From: Janthinobacterium sp. PC23-8
GTDB taxonomy: Bacteria; Pseudomonadota; Gammaproteobacteria; Burkholderiales; Burkholderiaceae_D
Direction of reading: 5' to 3'
Assembly: GCF_002250505.1 (NCBI RefSeq)
Contig: NZ_NJGY01000001.1
Location: 2,115,878-2,179,877, forward strand
Length of the DNA: 64,000 nt
Below are positions 17,923-25,765 of the stretch, in pieces. The translations under genes and the position numbers were made by a program. Below the pieces are notes generated by a model. It did not search any database and had not been told where the DNA came from. It saw only the letters and a list, made by a program, of their open reading frames with translations. Positions within the stretch are counted from its first letter, which is position 1. Each line of letters opens with the position of its first letter.

Positions 17923-18036
17923 AGTGTGGGCTTACTGCCGTTTCCGCGGCTATAATTGATCCGTTTTTTCCACGCGGCCATGCATGTCACAGCGGCATGG
18001 CCCTCAGCCTTCACTTTTTTTCGCAGACCAGCCTCC

Positions 18037-19182
18037 ATGAAAAAACTCCTAGCGGCACTGGCCTCCAGTGTATTTTTCCTATCCGCCGCCATGGCGCAGA
18101 CCGTTCCGGCGCCGACCATCGCCGGCAAGTCCTGGCTCTTGCTCGACGCCACCAGTGGCCAGATCATCGCGTCGCAAGATCCGGATGCGCGCATCGAACC
18201 GGCATCGCTGACCAAGATCATGACGGCCTACCTGACATTTTCCGCCTTGCGCGAAAAGAAATTGTCGCTGGACCAGAAAGTGAACGTCTCCGTGCGCGCC
18301 TGGAAAGTGGACGCCAGCAGCTCGAAAATGTTCATCGACCCGGCCACGCCGGTGTCGATCGACGACTTGCTGCATGGTCTGATGATTCAATCGGGTAACG
18401 ACGCCGCCGTCGCGCTGGCCGAAGCCGTTGCCGGCGACGAAGGCACGTTTGTCGTGCTGATGAACCGCGAAGCGCAGCGCATGGGCATGAAAAACACCCG
18501 TTTTGCCAATCCGCATGGCTTGCCCAGCCCAGACAATTATTCGACGGCGCAAGACTTGTCGGTGCTGGCCAAGCGCGTGATCGCCGACTATCCGGAATTC
18601 TACAAGATCGATTCCGTGAAAAGCTTTACCTACAACAAGATCACCCAGCCTAACCGCAACCGCCTGCTGTGGCTGGACCCGACCGTTGACGGCATGAAAA
18701 CCGGCCACACCGAAGCGGCCGGCTACTGCATGATCGCCTCGGCACGCCGCCCGAGCGCCTCCGGCGAGCGCCGCCTGATTTCCGTGGTGCTGGGCACCAG
18801 TTCCGACCAGGCCCGCACGCAAGAAAGCCAGAAGCTGCTGAACTGGGGCTTCCAGAACTTCGACACCGTCAAGCTGTACTCGAAAGGCCAGGCCGTAGCC
18901 ACGCCGGAAGTGTGGAAAGGCTCGAAGAGCACCGTGAAAATCGGCTTTGCCAACGACGTGCTGGTTACCGTACCGAAAGGCATGGCCGCCAAAATGAAAC
19001 CTGTGCTGGAACGCAAGGACCCGCTGGTCGCACCGCTGCCGCAGAACGCCCCGGTCGGCAAGCTGAAAATGGTGGTCGACGGCAAGACCCTGCTGGAACT
19101 GCCAGTGGTGGCGCTCGAACCCATCACCGAAGCCTCGATCTTCGGCCGCGCCTGGGATTCGATGCGCTTGTGGCTGAAATAA
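18037..19182 (+). CDS. dacC: D-alanyl-D-alanine carboxypeptidase (PBP5/6 family)
   Basis: A 381-residue penicillin-binding protein with signal peptide (MKKLLAALASSVFFLSAAMA). It removes the terminal D-alanine from peptidoglycan pentapeptides in the periplasm. The three active-site motifs are intact: SLTK (Ser57, Lys60), SGN near residue 118 and KTG near residue 220. The C-terminal beta domain (PBP5_C) follows, and the protein ends in an amphipathic helix (IFGRAWDSMRLWLK) that normally binds the inner-membrane surface. It is monocistronic with a strong terminator directly behind. Symbol dacC versus dacA cannot be decided here. Confidence 0.95.
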   Translation: MKKLLAALASSVFFLSAAMAQTVPAPTIAGKSWLLLDATSGQIIASQDPDARIEPASLTKIMTAYLTFSALREKKLSLDQKVNVSVRAWKVDASSSKMFIDPATPVSIDDLLHGLMIQSGNDAAVALAEAVAGDEGTFVVLMNREAQRMGMKNTRFANPHGLPSPDNYSTAQDLSVLAKRVIADYPEFYKIDSVKSFTYNKITQPNRNRLLWLDPTVDGMKTGHTEAAGYCMIASARRPSASGERRLISVVLGTSSDQARTQESQKLLNWGFQNFDTVKLYSKGQAVATPEVWKGSKSTVKIGFANDVLVTVPKGMAAKMKPVLERKDPLVAPLPQNAPVGKLKMVVDGKTLLELPVVALEPITEASIFGRAWDSMRLWLK

Positions 19183-19204
19183 GCAGCAAAACTGGCAACA
19201 TGAA

Positions 19205-19230
19205 GCCCGCAGCGATGCGGGCTTTTTTTT
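19205..19230 (+). terminator. Rho-independent terminator after the carboxypeptidase gene
   Basis: A six-pair GC stem gcccgc/gcgggc with a six-base loop, followed by eight T residues, 22 bp after the dacC stop. This is a textbook intrinsic terminator for the plus strand. Confidence 0.93.
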
Positions 19231-19299
19231 GCTTTCGGCAAGGCTATAATCATTCGGACCAAGCCGCCGCCCATCTCGAAAAAATCAGAAAGCCTATCG

Positions 19300-20226
19300 A
19301 TGAATCATGTTTTCCCCGCCAGCCTGCAAGCACCGCGCAGCCGCCTCGCGCCACACGGCCCGGAACTGTCGCGCATCGTCGCCGGCATGTGGCGCATCGG
19401 CGAATGGAACATGACGGCGCAGCAACGCCTCGCCTTTATCGGGCAATGCATGGCCTTGGGTGTCACCAGTTTCGACCATGCCGATATCTATGGCGACTAC
19501 AGCGCCGAAGGGCTGTTCGGCGAAGCGCTGGCACTGCAGCCGGGCCTGCGCGACAAGATGGAGCTGGTCAGCAAATGCGGCATCAAGCTGCTGTCGCCGC
19601 ACCGTCCCGGCCATGCCATCCAGCACTATGACACCAGCGCGGCGCACCTCACCAGCTCGGTCGAACAGTCGCTGCGCCAGTTGCGCACCGACCGCCTCGA
19701 CCTGCTGCTGATCCATCGCCCCGATCCGCTGATGGAGTTCGACGAGATCGCTGGCGCATTTGCCGCACTGAAACAGGCGGGCAAGGTGCTGCATTTTGGC
19801 GTATCCAATTTCAGCCGCCACCAGTTCGAGTGCCTGAATCGGCGCTTTGCGCTGGCCACCAACCAGGTGGAATTTTCGCCGCTGCATGCGGCGCCGATGT
19901 TCGATGAAACTTTCGATGGCTTGCAGGACCTGGGCGTGGCGCCGATGGCCTGGTCGCCGCTGGCCGGCGGCCGCTTGTTCCACGGGGGCGACGCGAACGT
20001 GGAGAATTTGCGCAATGTCATCAAGGAGATCGCCGACGAACTGCAGCGCCCGTTTGCCAGCGTGGTATTCGCCTGGATCATGCAAGTGCCGTGCAAGCCG
20101 CTGCCGCTGACGGGCACCGGCCGCATCGAAGCGGTGGCCGTGGCCGTCGAAGGCACGCAATTCACGCTCAGCCGCAGCGACTGGTTTGCCATCCTGCGCG
20201 CGGCAAGAGGGCACGAAGTGGCCTAA
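19300..20226 (+). CDS. Aldo/keto reductase (YdhF-like)
   Basis: A 308-residue NADPH-dependent oxidoreductase of the aldo/keto reductase TIM-barrel family. Catalytic residues are readable: Asp and Tyr in FDHADIYGDYSAE, Lys in LVSKCGI and His in LLLIHRPDPLM. The pattern (GMWRIGEW, YGDYSAEGLFGEAL) matches the YdhF subgroup. The C-terminus carries the cofactor segment PLTGTGRIEAV. It is convergent with, and overlaps by four bases, the phosphatidyltransferase gene on the other strand. The physiological substrate is unknown. Confidence 0.93.
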   Translation: MNHVFPASLQAPRSRLAPHGPELSRIVAGMWRIGEWNMTAQQRLAFIGQCMALGVTSFDHADIYGDYSAEGLFGEALALQPGLRDKMELVSKCGIKLLSPHRPGHAIQHYDTSAAHLTSSVEQSLRQLRTDRLDLLLIHRPDPLMEFDEIAGAFAALKQAGKVLHFGVSNFSRHQFECLNRRFALATNQVEFSPLHAAPMFDETFDGLQDLGVAPMAWSPLAGGRLFHGGDANVENLRNVIKEIADELQRPFASVVFAWIMQVPCKPLPLTGTGRIEAVAVAVEGTQFTLSRSDWFAILRAARGHEVA

Positions 20227-21080
20227 TCCATTTCGTCAATGTCCGTAAATACTTGCGGAAGTGCAATACCGCGCCAGCCCAGGTGCCAGGCCAGGTTCAG
20301 CGCCAGGGTGGCGCCAATATACGCGGCAAAGAAGAAGGCAAAGAAACTGGTCTTCAGCCACACCAGCATGCCGATGGCGACGGCCACCACCAGCAGCAGG
20401 GCCAGGCTTTTCTTTTGCTTGGAGCTTGGAAAACGCAGGGTCGACACCATCAGGCTGCCCACGCCGACCAGCAGCAGCATCAGCAGATAGCTGTGCAGCT
20501 GGCTGTCGATGGGCGCCGGCCAGGCCACCACCACGGCCGCCACGCAGGCGGCGCCGGCGGTGATCGGCATGCCGACAAAATACATGGGGTCGGTCTTGCC
20601 GACATTCACATTGAAGCGCGCCAGGCGCATGGCGCCGCAGGCAACGAAAAAGAAACTGGCCATGCCGCCAAAGCGCAGCAGCAGCGGATCATGCACGCCC
20701 ATCTGCACGAAGCCATAGCAGTACAGCAGCACGGCCGGGGCACAACCGAAATTCATCACGTCGGCGATCGAATCGAGCTGCATGCCGAAGTCCGAGCCGG
20801 TGTTGGTCAGGCGCGCCACGTAGCCATCGAGCGCATCGAACACCCCGGCCAGCACCAGCAGCGCCGCCGCCAGCCGGTAGTCTTGCGGGTCACCGGTACC
20901 CGCGTTATCGACGGAAATGACAATGCTGGCAAAGCCGCATGCTATCGAAAGCAAAGTCACCAGACTGGGCAAGGCGTACTTGGCGCGCTGCAAACGCGAC
21001 TTGGGCAAGGTGTTCAAATTATGGGCAATCAAAAAAATCGGTGAAAAAACAGTGGCATGGCAAACAAGCATGGCGTCCAT
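20223..21080 (-). CDS. pssA: CDP-alcohol phosphatidyltransferase, probably phosphatidylserine synthase
   Basis: A 285-residue membrane protein with about eight hydrophobic helices. It carries the CDP-alcohol phosphotransferase signature, D..DG..AR followed by G...D...D, read as DALDGYVARLTNTGSDFG then LDSIAD. The sequence before it (ALPSLVTLLSIACGFASI) matches PssA proteins (LPN..T..N...G). Such enzymes transfer a phosphatidyl group from CDP-diacylglycerol to an alcohol, here most likely serine. The start is uncertain: ATG 21080 gives a hydrophobic leader MDAMLVCHATVFSP before the core, and later starts are possible. A close alternative is another family member such as a phosphatidylglycerophosphate-type enzyme. 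Confidence 0.8.
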   Translation of the reverse strand: MDAMLVCHATVFSPIFLIAHNLNTLPKSRLQRAKYALPSLVTLLSIACGFASIVISVDNAGTGDPQDYRLAAALLVLAGVFDALDGYVARLTNTGSDFGMQLDSIADVMNFGCAPAVLLYCYGFVQMGVHDPLLLRFGGMASFFFVACGAMRLARFNVNVGKTDPMYFVGMPITAGAACVAAVVVAWPAPIDSQLHSYLLMLLLVGVGSLMVSTLRFPSSKQKKSLALLLVVAVAIGMLVWLKTSFFAFFFAAYIGATLALNLAWHLGWRGIALPQVFTDIDEMD

Positions 21081-21228
21081 TCTACCCTGCTCCGGCGGTG
21101 CACCCTAACGGCGGCCAAGTGCACACGGCAGTAAATTGCGTGTGCTACCGGGGGCAAAAATACCTTAGAATCGGTCCACAGGCGCCATCGTCAACCGAGC
21201 AGCCGTTGCCTTTCCTACAGGAGTCAGC

Positions 21229-22200
21229 TTGATCGCCTCGTTTCAGCATCGCACATCATGGATTCCCGCCCTGTTGCTCGCGGCGCTGCTCGCCGCTTGC
21301 GGCGGTGGCGGCAGCAGCAGCAGCAGCAGCACCTCCACGCCCTCGACGGCCACCCCGGGGCCGCAACTGGTACAGGAGCCGGGCGCGCCCGCCCTGACCG
21401 GCAATATGGCCACCGATGGCTACAACTGGATCAACTACCGGCGCGGCCAGGCCGGCCTGGCCAGCCTGGGGCGCAACAGCCTGATCGACACCGCGGCGCA
21501 AGGCCATTCCGACTACCTGAAGGCGAACAGCACGGTGTCGCATGACCAGGTCGCCGGCAAGAGCGGCTTTACGGGCGCCACGCTGGCCGACCGCTTCGTC
21601 AATGCGGGCTATATCCTGAACCGCGCCAATTCCTATGCCTATGGCGAAGTAATCGCTGGCGCGGCCAGCAACTCCGGCTTTTACCTGGCGGAAGAACTGG
21701 TCACCGCCATCTATCACCGCTTCGCCATCCTTGAACCGATTTTCAAGGAAGCGGGCGCCGGCGCCGCCATGGGCAACGGCGGCTATGCCTACTTTACCGC
21801 CGACTTTGCCGCCAACAATGGCTATGGCCCGGGCCTGGGTGCCGGCCAAATCGTCACCTATCCCGTCAACGGCCAGGCCAAAGTGGCGACCAGCTTTTCC
21901 AGCAACAACGAGGAACCCGATCCGGTGCCGAACCAGGATATCGTCGGCTATCCGATCAGCGTGCACGCCAATATCAACGACGTGCTGGCCGTCACAGGCT
22001 TTACCGTGCGCCAGCGCGGCGCCGCCAGCGACCTGACGGTACTGCTGATGCAGCGCGCCACCGATGCGCAAACGCCCTTGTCCGCCGCCGCCATCATTCC
22101 GCTGGCGCCGCTGACGGCCAATACCACCTATGACGTCAGCTTCAACGGCCGCGTGAACGGCACGGCCGTCACGCGCAGCTGGTCGTTTGCCACCCGCTAG
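21229..22200 (+). CDS. CAP-domain (SCP/PR1-like) lipoprotein
   Basis: A 323-residue exported protein. The signal peptide ends in a lipobox LLAAC, followed by a glycine/serine tract (GGGGSSSSSS) that acts as a linker and is encoded by a perfect AGC repeat. The CAP domain spans about residues 60-230: YNWINYRRGQAGLASL, AAQGHSDYL, HRFAIL and a YFTADFA strand, matching the bacterial CAP superfamily (PF00188). A C-terminal beta-sandwich of about 90 residues follows (VLAVTGFTVRQRG). Bacterial CAP proteins are extracellular with mostly unknown roles. The predicted start at 21229 is TTG (GCTTGATC) after AGGAGTCAG, a good ribosome-binding site. Confidence 0.85.
   Translation: MIASFQHRTSWIPALLLAALLAACGGGGSSSSSSTSTPSTATPGPQLVQEPGAPALTGNMATDGYNWINYRRGQAGLASLGRNSLIDTAAQGHSDYLKANSTVSHDQVAGKSGFTGATLADRFVNAGYILNRANSYAYGEVIAGAASNSGFYLAEELVTAIYHRFAILEPIFKEAGAGAAMGNGGYAYFTADFAANNGYGPGLGAGQIVTYPVNGQAKVATSFSSNNEEPDPVPNQDIVGYPISVHANINDVLAVTGFTVRQRGAASDLTVLLMQRATDAQTPLSAAAIIPLAPLTANTTYDVSFNGRVNGTAVTRSWSFATR
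21310..21331 (+). repeat. AGC trinucleotide repeat encoding polyserine
   Basis: About seven tandem AGC units lie just after the lipobox codons of the CAP lipoprotein. Length changes would alter the linker in frame, so this is not an on/off phase switch. Confidence 0.7.
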
Positions 22201-22210
22201 CGGCGACAGC

Positions 22211-22840
22211 ATGAGCACACCTGACGCCACCGATGCCCAGGCCGCCACCGCGGCGCAAGACCAGTGCGTGCTCGATGTGGACAGCGCACTGGGCCGCATC
22301 ATGGGCGACCGCCCGCTGTACCTGAAAATCCTGCGCCGCTTCCTGCACGACCACGGCACCACGCCGCGCCAGATCCGCAGCCAGTTCGACAGCGGCGACT
22401 ATGCCGGCGCGCGCCTGCGCGTGCACACCTTGAAGGGCGCGGCCGGCATGATAGGCGCGGCCCGGGTGCATGGTTTGTCCACCACGCTGGAAATGGCGCT
22501 GCGCGCCCACGCCCCCGGCCTGGCGCAGCAGATCGCCCAACTGGAACTGGCGCAGGATCAATTGCTGGGCGCCATCAGCGCCATGCTGGGCACGCCGGAA
22601 GAGCGCCATACGGCCGCGCAGGACATGGCGCCCGACCCTGCCGCGCCCGCCATCCAGCTGCTGCTGGCGCGCCTGGCCAGCCACTTGCGCGAAGGCGACG
22701 GCGCGGCCATCGATATCCTGGAAAATTCGGCCAGCCTGCTCGCCGCCAGCCTGGGCGTGCATGTGTACCAGGAAGTGGCGGCTGCCGCCCATGAATTCGA
22801 TTTTGACAGTGCGCTGCAAGCGCTGCTGAAGCGCCGATAA
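22211..22840 (+). CDS. Hpt-domain phosphotransfer protein
   Basis: A 209-residue protein with an N-terminal Hpt domain: IMGDRPLYLKILRRFLHDH, then the phosphorylatable histidine in VHTLKGAAGMIGA near residue 77. A second helical half of about 80 residues (IQLLLARLASHLREGDGAAIDIL) resembles the tail after the Hpt domain in hybrid kinases of the BarA/EvgS type. No kinase or receiver is adjacent, so this is an orphan phosphorelay intermediate whose partners are elsewhere. It starts 11 bp after the CAP lipoprotein stop and may be co-transcribed. Confidence 0.85.
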   Translation: MSTPDATDAQAATAAQDQCVLDVDSALGRIMGDRPLYLKILRRFLHDHGTTPRQIRSQFDSGDYAGARLRVHTLKGAAGMIGAARVHGLSTTLEMALRAHAPGLAQQIAQLELAQDQLLGAISAMLGTPEERHTAAQDMAPDPAAPAIQLLLARLASHLREGDGAAIDILENSASLLAASLGVHVYQEVAAAAHEFDFDSALQALLKRR

Positions 22841-22857
22841 GCGCCGACAAGTTCAAT

Positions 22858-23061
22858 TTAGCGATGGTATTGCGCCTCTTCCGCATAGGCCTCGCTACAG
22901 CCCTTGCAGCAAAAGCGCCGCACCGCATCGAGCGGCTTGTCGCAATACCAGCAAGCGCCCTTGGGCGGCAAGCTCGCGGTCAGGCGCAAGCCCTCTGGCA
23001 AGGACGTGGGCGCGACCATCAAGCCTGGCGCCGGCTGCCCTTGCGGCTGTTTGCTGTCCAT
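22858..23061 (-). CDS. Small zinc-finger-like protein
   Basis: A 67-residue protein. The start at 23061 is chosen because AGGAGG lies at ideal distance. The C-terminal half holds CWYCDKPLDAVRRFCCKGC, four or five cysteines spaced as a treble-clef or zinc-ribbon site. The N-terminal half is proline- and glycine-rich (GQPAPGLMVAP) and probably flexible. I know no characterised family member; it may be a metal sensor, an adaptor or an RNA-binding factor. It is convergent with the Hpt gene (18 bp gap). Confidence 0.72.
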   Translation of the reverse strand: MDSKQPQGQPAPGLMVAPTSLPEGLRLTASLPPKGACWYCDKPLDAVRRFCCKGCSEAYAEEAQYHR

Positions 23062-23219
23062 GCATGCCTCCTTTGCCAGCGGCGCCTTATGGCCGCTAAG
23101 CAAGATTACTTCAGCGTAATCTGGAGTCCATGACAATTCTCAATCAGGCACGTTACCGTCTGGACAGTATCTGTTGCTGCCAAGTATGATTAATCCATCT
23201 TTCATTGGCCGGAGACCTG

Positions 23220-23660
23220 ATGCCGATTCCTTTTGAATATCAGAATGCCTCCAGGCAATTTGATCAGTTCATGATAGAAAGCCGGGACAATGCAGGCCTG
23301 GCGACGACAAACATGACCTGGAATATGGTCGTCGGCGTGTTCCACGCTTTTCGCAGCAGGCTATCGCTGGAGCAGGCGCTGATCTTCGCCGATGCCCTGC
23401 CTCCTGTGGCGAGAGCCATCTTCGTCGAGAATTGGGACCCGACCTTGCCAACGAAAGAATTTGGCACGGTTCAATCCATGCTGGCTGATGTACGCAGCGT
23501 GCGCAGCAGGCATAACTTTTCCACGCCTGACGCCATTGCGGCAGTGGCAACTGCACTGCGTAACAATATTGACATGGTGACCTTTCTTCGCGCGCTCAAG
23601 CAACTGCCGCCGGCAGCCCAGGACTATTGGTTATCTGAGTGCAATGTTGGCCAAAGCTGA
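23220..23660 (+). CDS. DUF2267 protein
   Basis: A 146-residue, mostly helical protein fitting the DUF2267 family: helical repeats with LSLEQALIFADALPPVARAIFVENWDP-type packing (here near residues 48-74) and a second, shorter repeat LRNNIDMVTFLRALKQLPPAAQDYW at the C-terminus. The family occurs near stress and storage genes in proteobacteria with no known biochemical role. The start ATG 23220 has GGAGA seven bases upstream; a TTG at 23205 is less likely. Base composition is a little less GC-rich than the genes to the left. Confidence 0.78.
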   Translation: MPIPFEYQNASRQFDQFMIESRDNAGLATTNMTWNMVVGVFHAFRSRLSLEQALIFADALPPVARAIFVENWDPTLPTKEFGTVQSMLADVRSVRSRHNFSTPDAIAAVATALRNNIDMVTFLRALKQLPPAAQDYWLSECNVGQS

Positions 23661-23756
23661 GGCGTCAGTATTCAGTCTGCCGCCAAAGACCGACAACTCA
23701 CCGCTCCCAGCAAAACGAGCACTGCTTTCGGCCATGTCACATGCATCAGATATCCA

Positions 23757-24455
23757 TTATGGCCAAGCGGCCTTCATCACCTGCATACGTTGATCAAACA
23801 GATCGGCCTGAGTACACAATTGCGTCACTGCGCCCCACCGCAAGGTCACGACATCAGCCAAGTCTCTGTATGCCCTGACACTTTTTCTGACCCGTAAGCG
23901 CTTGGGCAGTCTCGCCAATTGCGCTTCAAGATTCAGATTGCATTCCAGACCTTGCAACAAAGCATGATCGTTTGGAAGGATTGCCGCCGCAAGCCACGCC
24001 TCAGTAGCTTTCGACGCAATACAAAAAATGCTTTTTGCGCCAGTCCCCGGAATACCTAACCAGCTTGACAACACCGCTTCCATATTTCCGACAGTGTCGG
24101 CGGGAGGCGGGCACGCAAGCGAGCAAGGAAGTGCATGCAAATTGACAGCGGCTTGCACCACCGCATCACCGCAGTCGGCATAGCTTTTATCCGCGACATC
24201 CGCATCAATATGGACAATGACCAGGTCATAGTCGCTTAACGTTGGGTCGGTTTCCATGCCTGGAGCTGCCCTCTGACGAAATTCATGACACCACTTGAAG
24301 ACGCCACCCCATCCGGTGCCAAGCTTGGGCCTGCTAGGCTCGGGCTGCAACTGATCAAGCAAGAATGGCCGTTGCAATATCGCTTTCAATGCTGCCTGTA
24401 TCACAACGTAGTCTGTGTCTCCTTCCGCCACCAAAGCAATCCTCGGCTCAGACAT
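23757..24455 (-). CDS. TOPRIM-like protein, partner of an AAA ATPase (putative defence effector)
   Basis: A 232-residue protein. The N-terminus reads ALVAEGDTDYVVIQAAL, the EGxTD motif of TOPRIM nucleases (catalytic Glu near residue 11). A hydrophobic strand ending in IVHIDADVAD near residue 85 follows, giving the DxD metal motif. The C-terminal helical region contains LPKRLRVRKSVRAYRDLA, which is strongly basic and could contact nucleic acid. The gene overlaps the ATPase gene by eight bases, so the two are produced together. Comparable ATPase plus TOPRIM pairs include OLD-like systems, PARIS (AriA/AriB) and Gabija (fused). This one does not clearly match any of them from sequence alone. Lower GC than the flanks suggests transfer. 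Nuclease activity is inferred. Confidence 0.7.
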   Translation of the reverse strand: MSEPRIALVAEGDTDYVVIQAALKAILQRPFLLDQLQPEPSRPKLGTGWGGVFKWCHEFRQRAAPGMETDPTLSDYDLVIVHIDADVADKSYADCGDAVVQAAVNLHALPCSLACPPPADTVGNMEAVLSSWLGIPGTGAKSIFCIASKATEAWLAAAILPNDHALLQGLECNLNLEAQLARLPKRLRVRKSVRAYRDLADVVTLRWGAVTQLCTQADLFDQRMQVMKAAWP

Positions 24456-25626
24456 TTGGCATAGCCCCTAAATTCCCCATCAACCATAAACGAGACAATG
24501 GGTAAGTCGCGTGGAGCTTTGCCAGCTCAGGATTGAGTTCGATACGTCGAACCACAGTATGGCCTTCGCTATTACGCTCCACTGCGAACAGCCGCGTATC
24601 AGGATCATCCAGATCCAAACCATCGAGGACGGCTGGATTGTGAGCGGTGAACAGCAATTGCCGTCCACTTCCACCTTTCTCCAGCCAATCCGACAACTTC
24701 GCCGTCAAGCGACCAACTAATCGCGGATTCAAGGCCTGGTCCAGGTTATCAATGGCAAAAATCTTCGGGGAGTGAGGCGATATGCACAAGATGGCGCAAA
24801 ACAGCACATACAGCGCACCTTCACTGGCATCATAGGCAGTCAGACTGTTACGGCTCTTGCGCATGAACCGATCGGTAAACTTCAGCACTACCTGCGTGCG
24901 TGACACAGAAGGCGACAGGAGGGAGCCAGCGGAGGAAGTCGTTTGTATATCGGCCACCCAATCGACAAGCTCATACACACTGTCCATCAAATCATCGTCG
25001 TCTTCAAGTACCTGCTTTCGGAAATCGGCAAACGCTTCCGCCAACCGCCCTCCGGCCAGCCCCAATGGATTACGCGATTGCGGATCGCTGATCATGGCCC
25101 GAAGAGTAGGAGTATTCGGAGAATAGATGGCAAAATTCTGCAAGCGCTCCATTAAATCAGCAGCTGCGCTATCCCTTTCAATTTCCACAGCTTTCAATGC
25201 AGCGAGGCCCGCCGATGGCGTTAAATTGCGTTTATTTCTGACGCCATCAGATACAATCTCAATATCGCCCTCTACCAGCCTCTCGGTCTTGAATGACCAG
25301 GCGGGATCCGGATTTTCCAGAGGGTTCAATAGCGATACCTTATAACTGGCATTACGAGTACTTTCAGCGGAAAGTCCAATGTGTCCTGGCACAGTTACCG
25401 ATGCAAAAGATGTTTTGTACAGTCTTGGAACGCCAGGTCGAACACCTCTGCGCAAGAGAGACTCATCATCAACTTTGCCGCTCGCGGCAGCACCCAGTAC
25501 GCCAATCGCTTCCAATATATTGCTCTTGCCAACCCCATTTGCGCCAATAAAGCAATTTATTCGTCCCAAATCCAGGGACTGGGCAACAACAGATTTAAAG
25601 CCGTCTATATGTATTTTTTTTATCAT
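24448..25626 (-). CDS. AAA15/AAA21-family ABC-like ATPase (putative defence sensor)
   Basis: A 392-residue SMC/Rad50-like ATPase that starts straight into the head domain: KKIHIDGFKSV, then Walker A GANGVGKSN near residue 31. A signature-like YDASEGALYVLF is present near residue 265. The Walker B region is KIFAIDNLDQALNPRLV, where the usual catalytic DE reads DN, an atypical substitution that recurs in some AAA21 families. The D-loop and H-loop follow (LLFTAHNPAVLDGL). There is no long coiled coil, only about 200 residues of insertion. It is co-encoded with the TOPRIM-like gene. Base composition is AT-richer than the mnmE side, and the gene lies 140 bp from the mnmE 3' end, a known island insertion locus in other bacteria. 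The role is unproven. Confidence 0.8.
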   Translation of the reverse strand: MIKKIHIDGFKSVVAQSLDLGRINCFIGANGVGKSNILEAIGVLGAAASGKVDDESLLRRGVRPGVPRLYKTSFASVTVPGHIGLSAESTRNASYKVSLLNPLENPDPAWSFKTERLVEGDIEIVSDGVRNKRNLTPSAGLAALKAVEIERDSAAADLMERLQNFAIYSPNTPTLRAMISDPQSRNPLGLAGGRLAEAFADFRKQVLEDDDDLMDSVYELVDWVADIQTTSSAGSLLSPSVSRTQVVLKFTDRFMRKSRNSLTAYDASEGALYVLFCAILCISPHSPKIFAIDNLDQALNPRLVGRLTAKLSDWLEKGGSGRQLLFTAHNPAVLDGLDLDDPDTRLFAVERNSEGHTVVRRIELNPELAKLHATYPLSRLWLMGNLGAMPNV

Positions 25627-25765
25627 GGAATTTCCGAAAAAAATTTGCGTATATCCGCTATAAAACTATTATCGTTGTTCGCTTATGCCGCAGTTGTTGT
25701 AAGGAAGAAAGGAATAGCGCACCTCTACTTTTTTTTCTTCATTAGCAAGCGTGTGACACTATAGT

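Noticed and set aside
21310-21331. Phase-variable repeat in the CAP lipoprotein
   Set aside because: Trinucleotide units keep the frame, so no on/off switching is expected.
23661-23756. Possible attachment repeat matching the mnmE 3' end at the far side of the ATPase/TOPRIM pair
   Set aside because: No direct repeat of convincing length could be found by eye.
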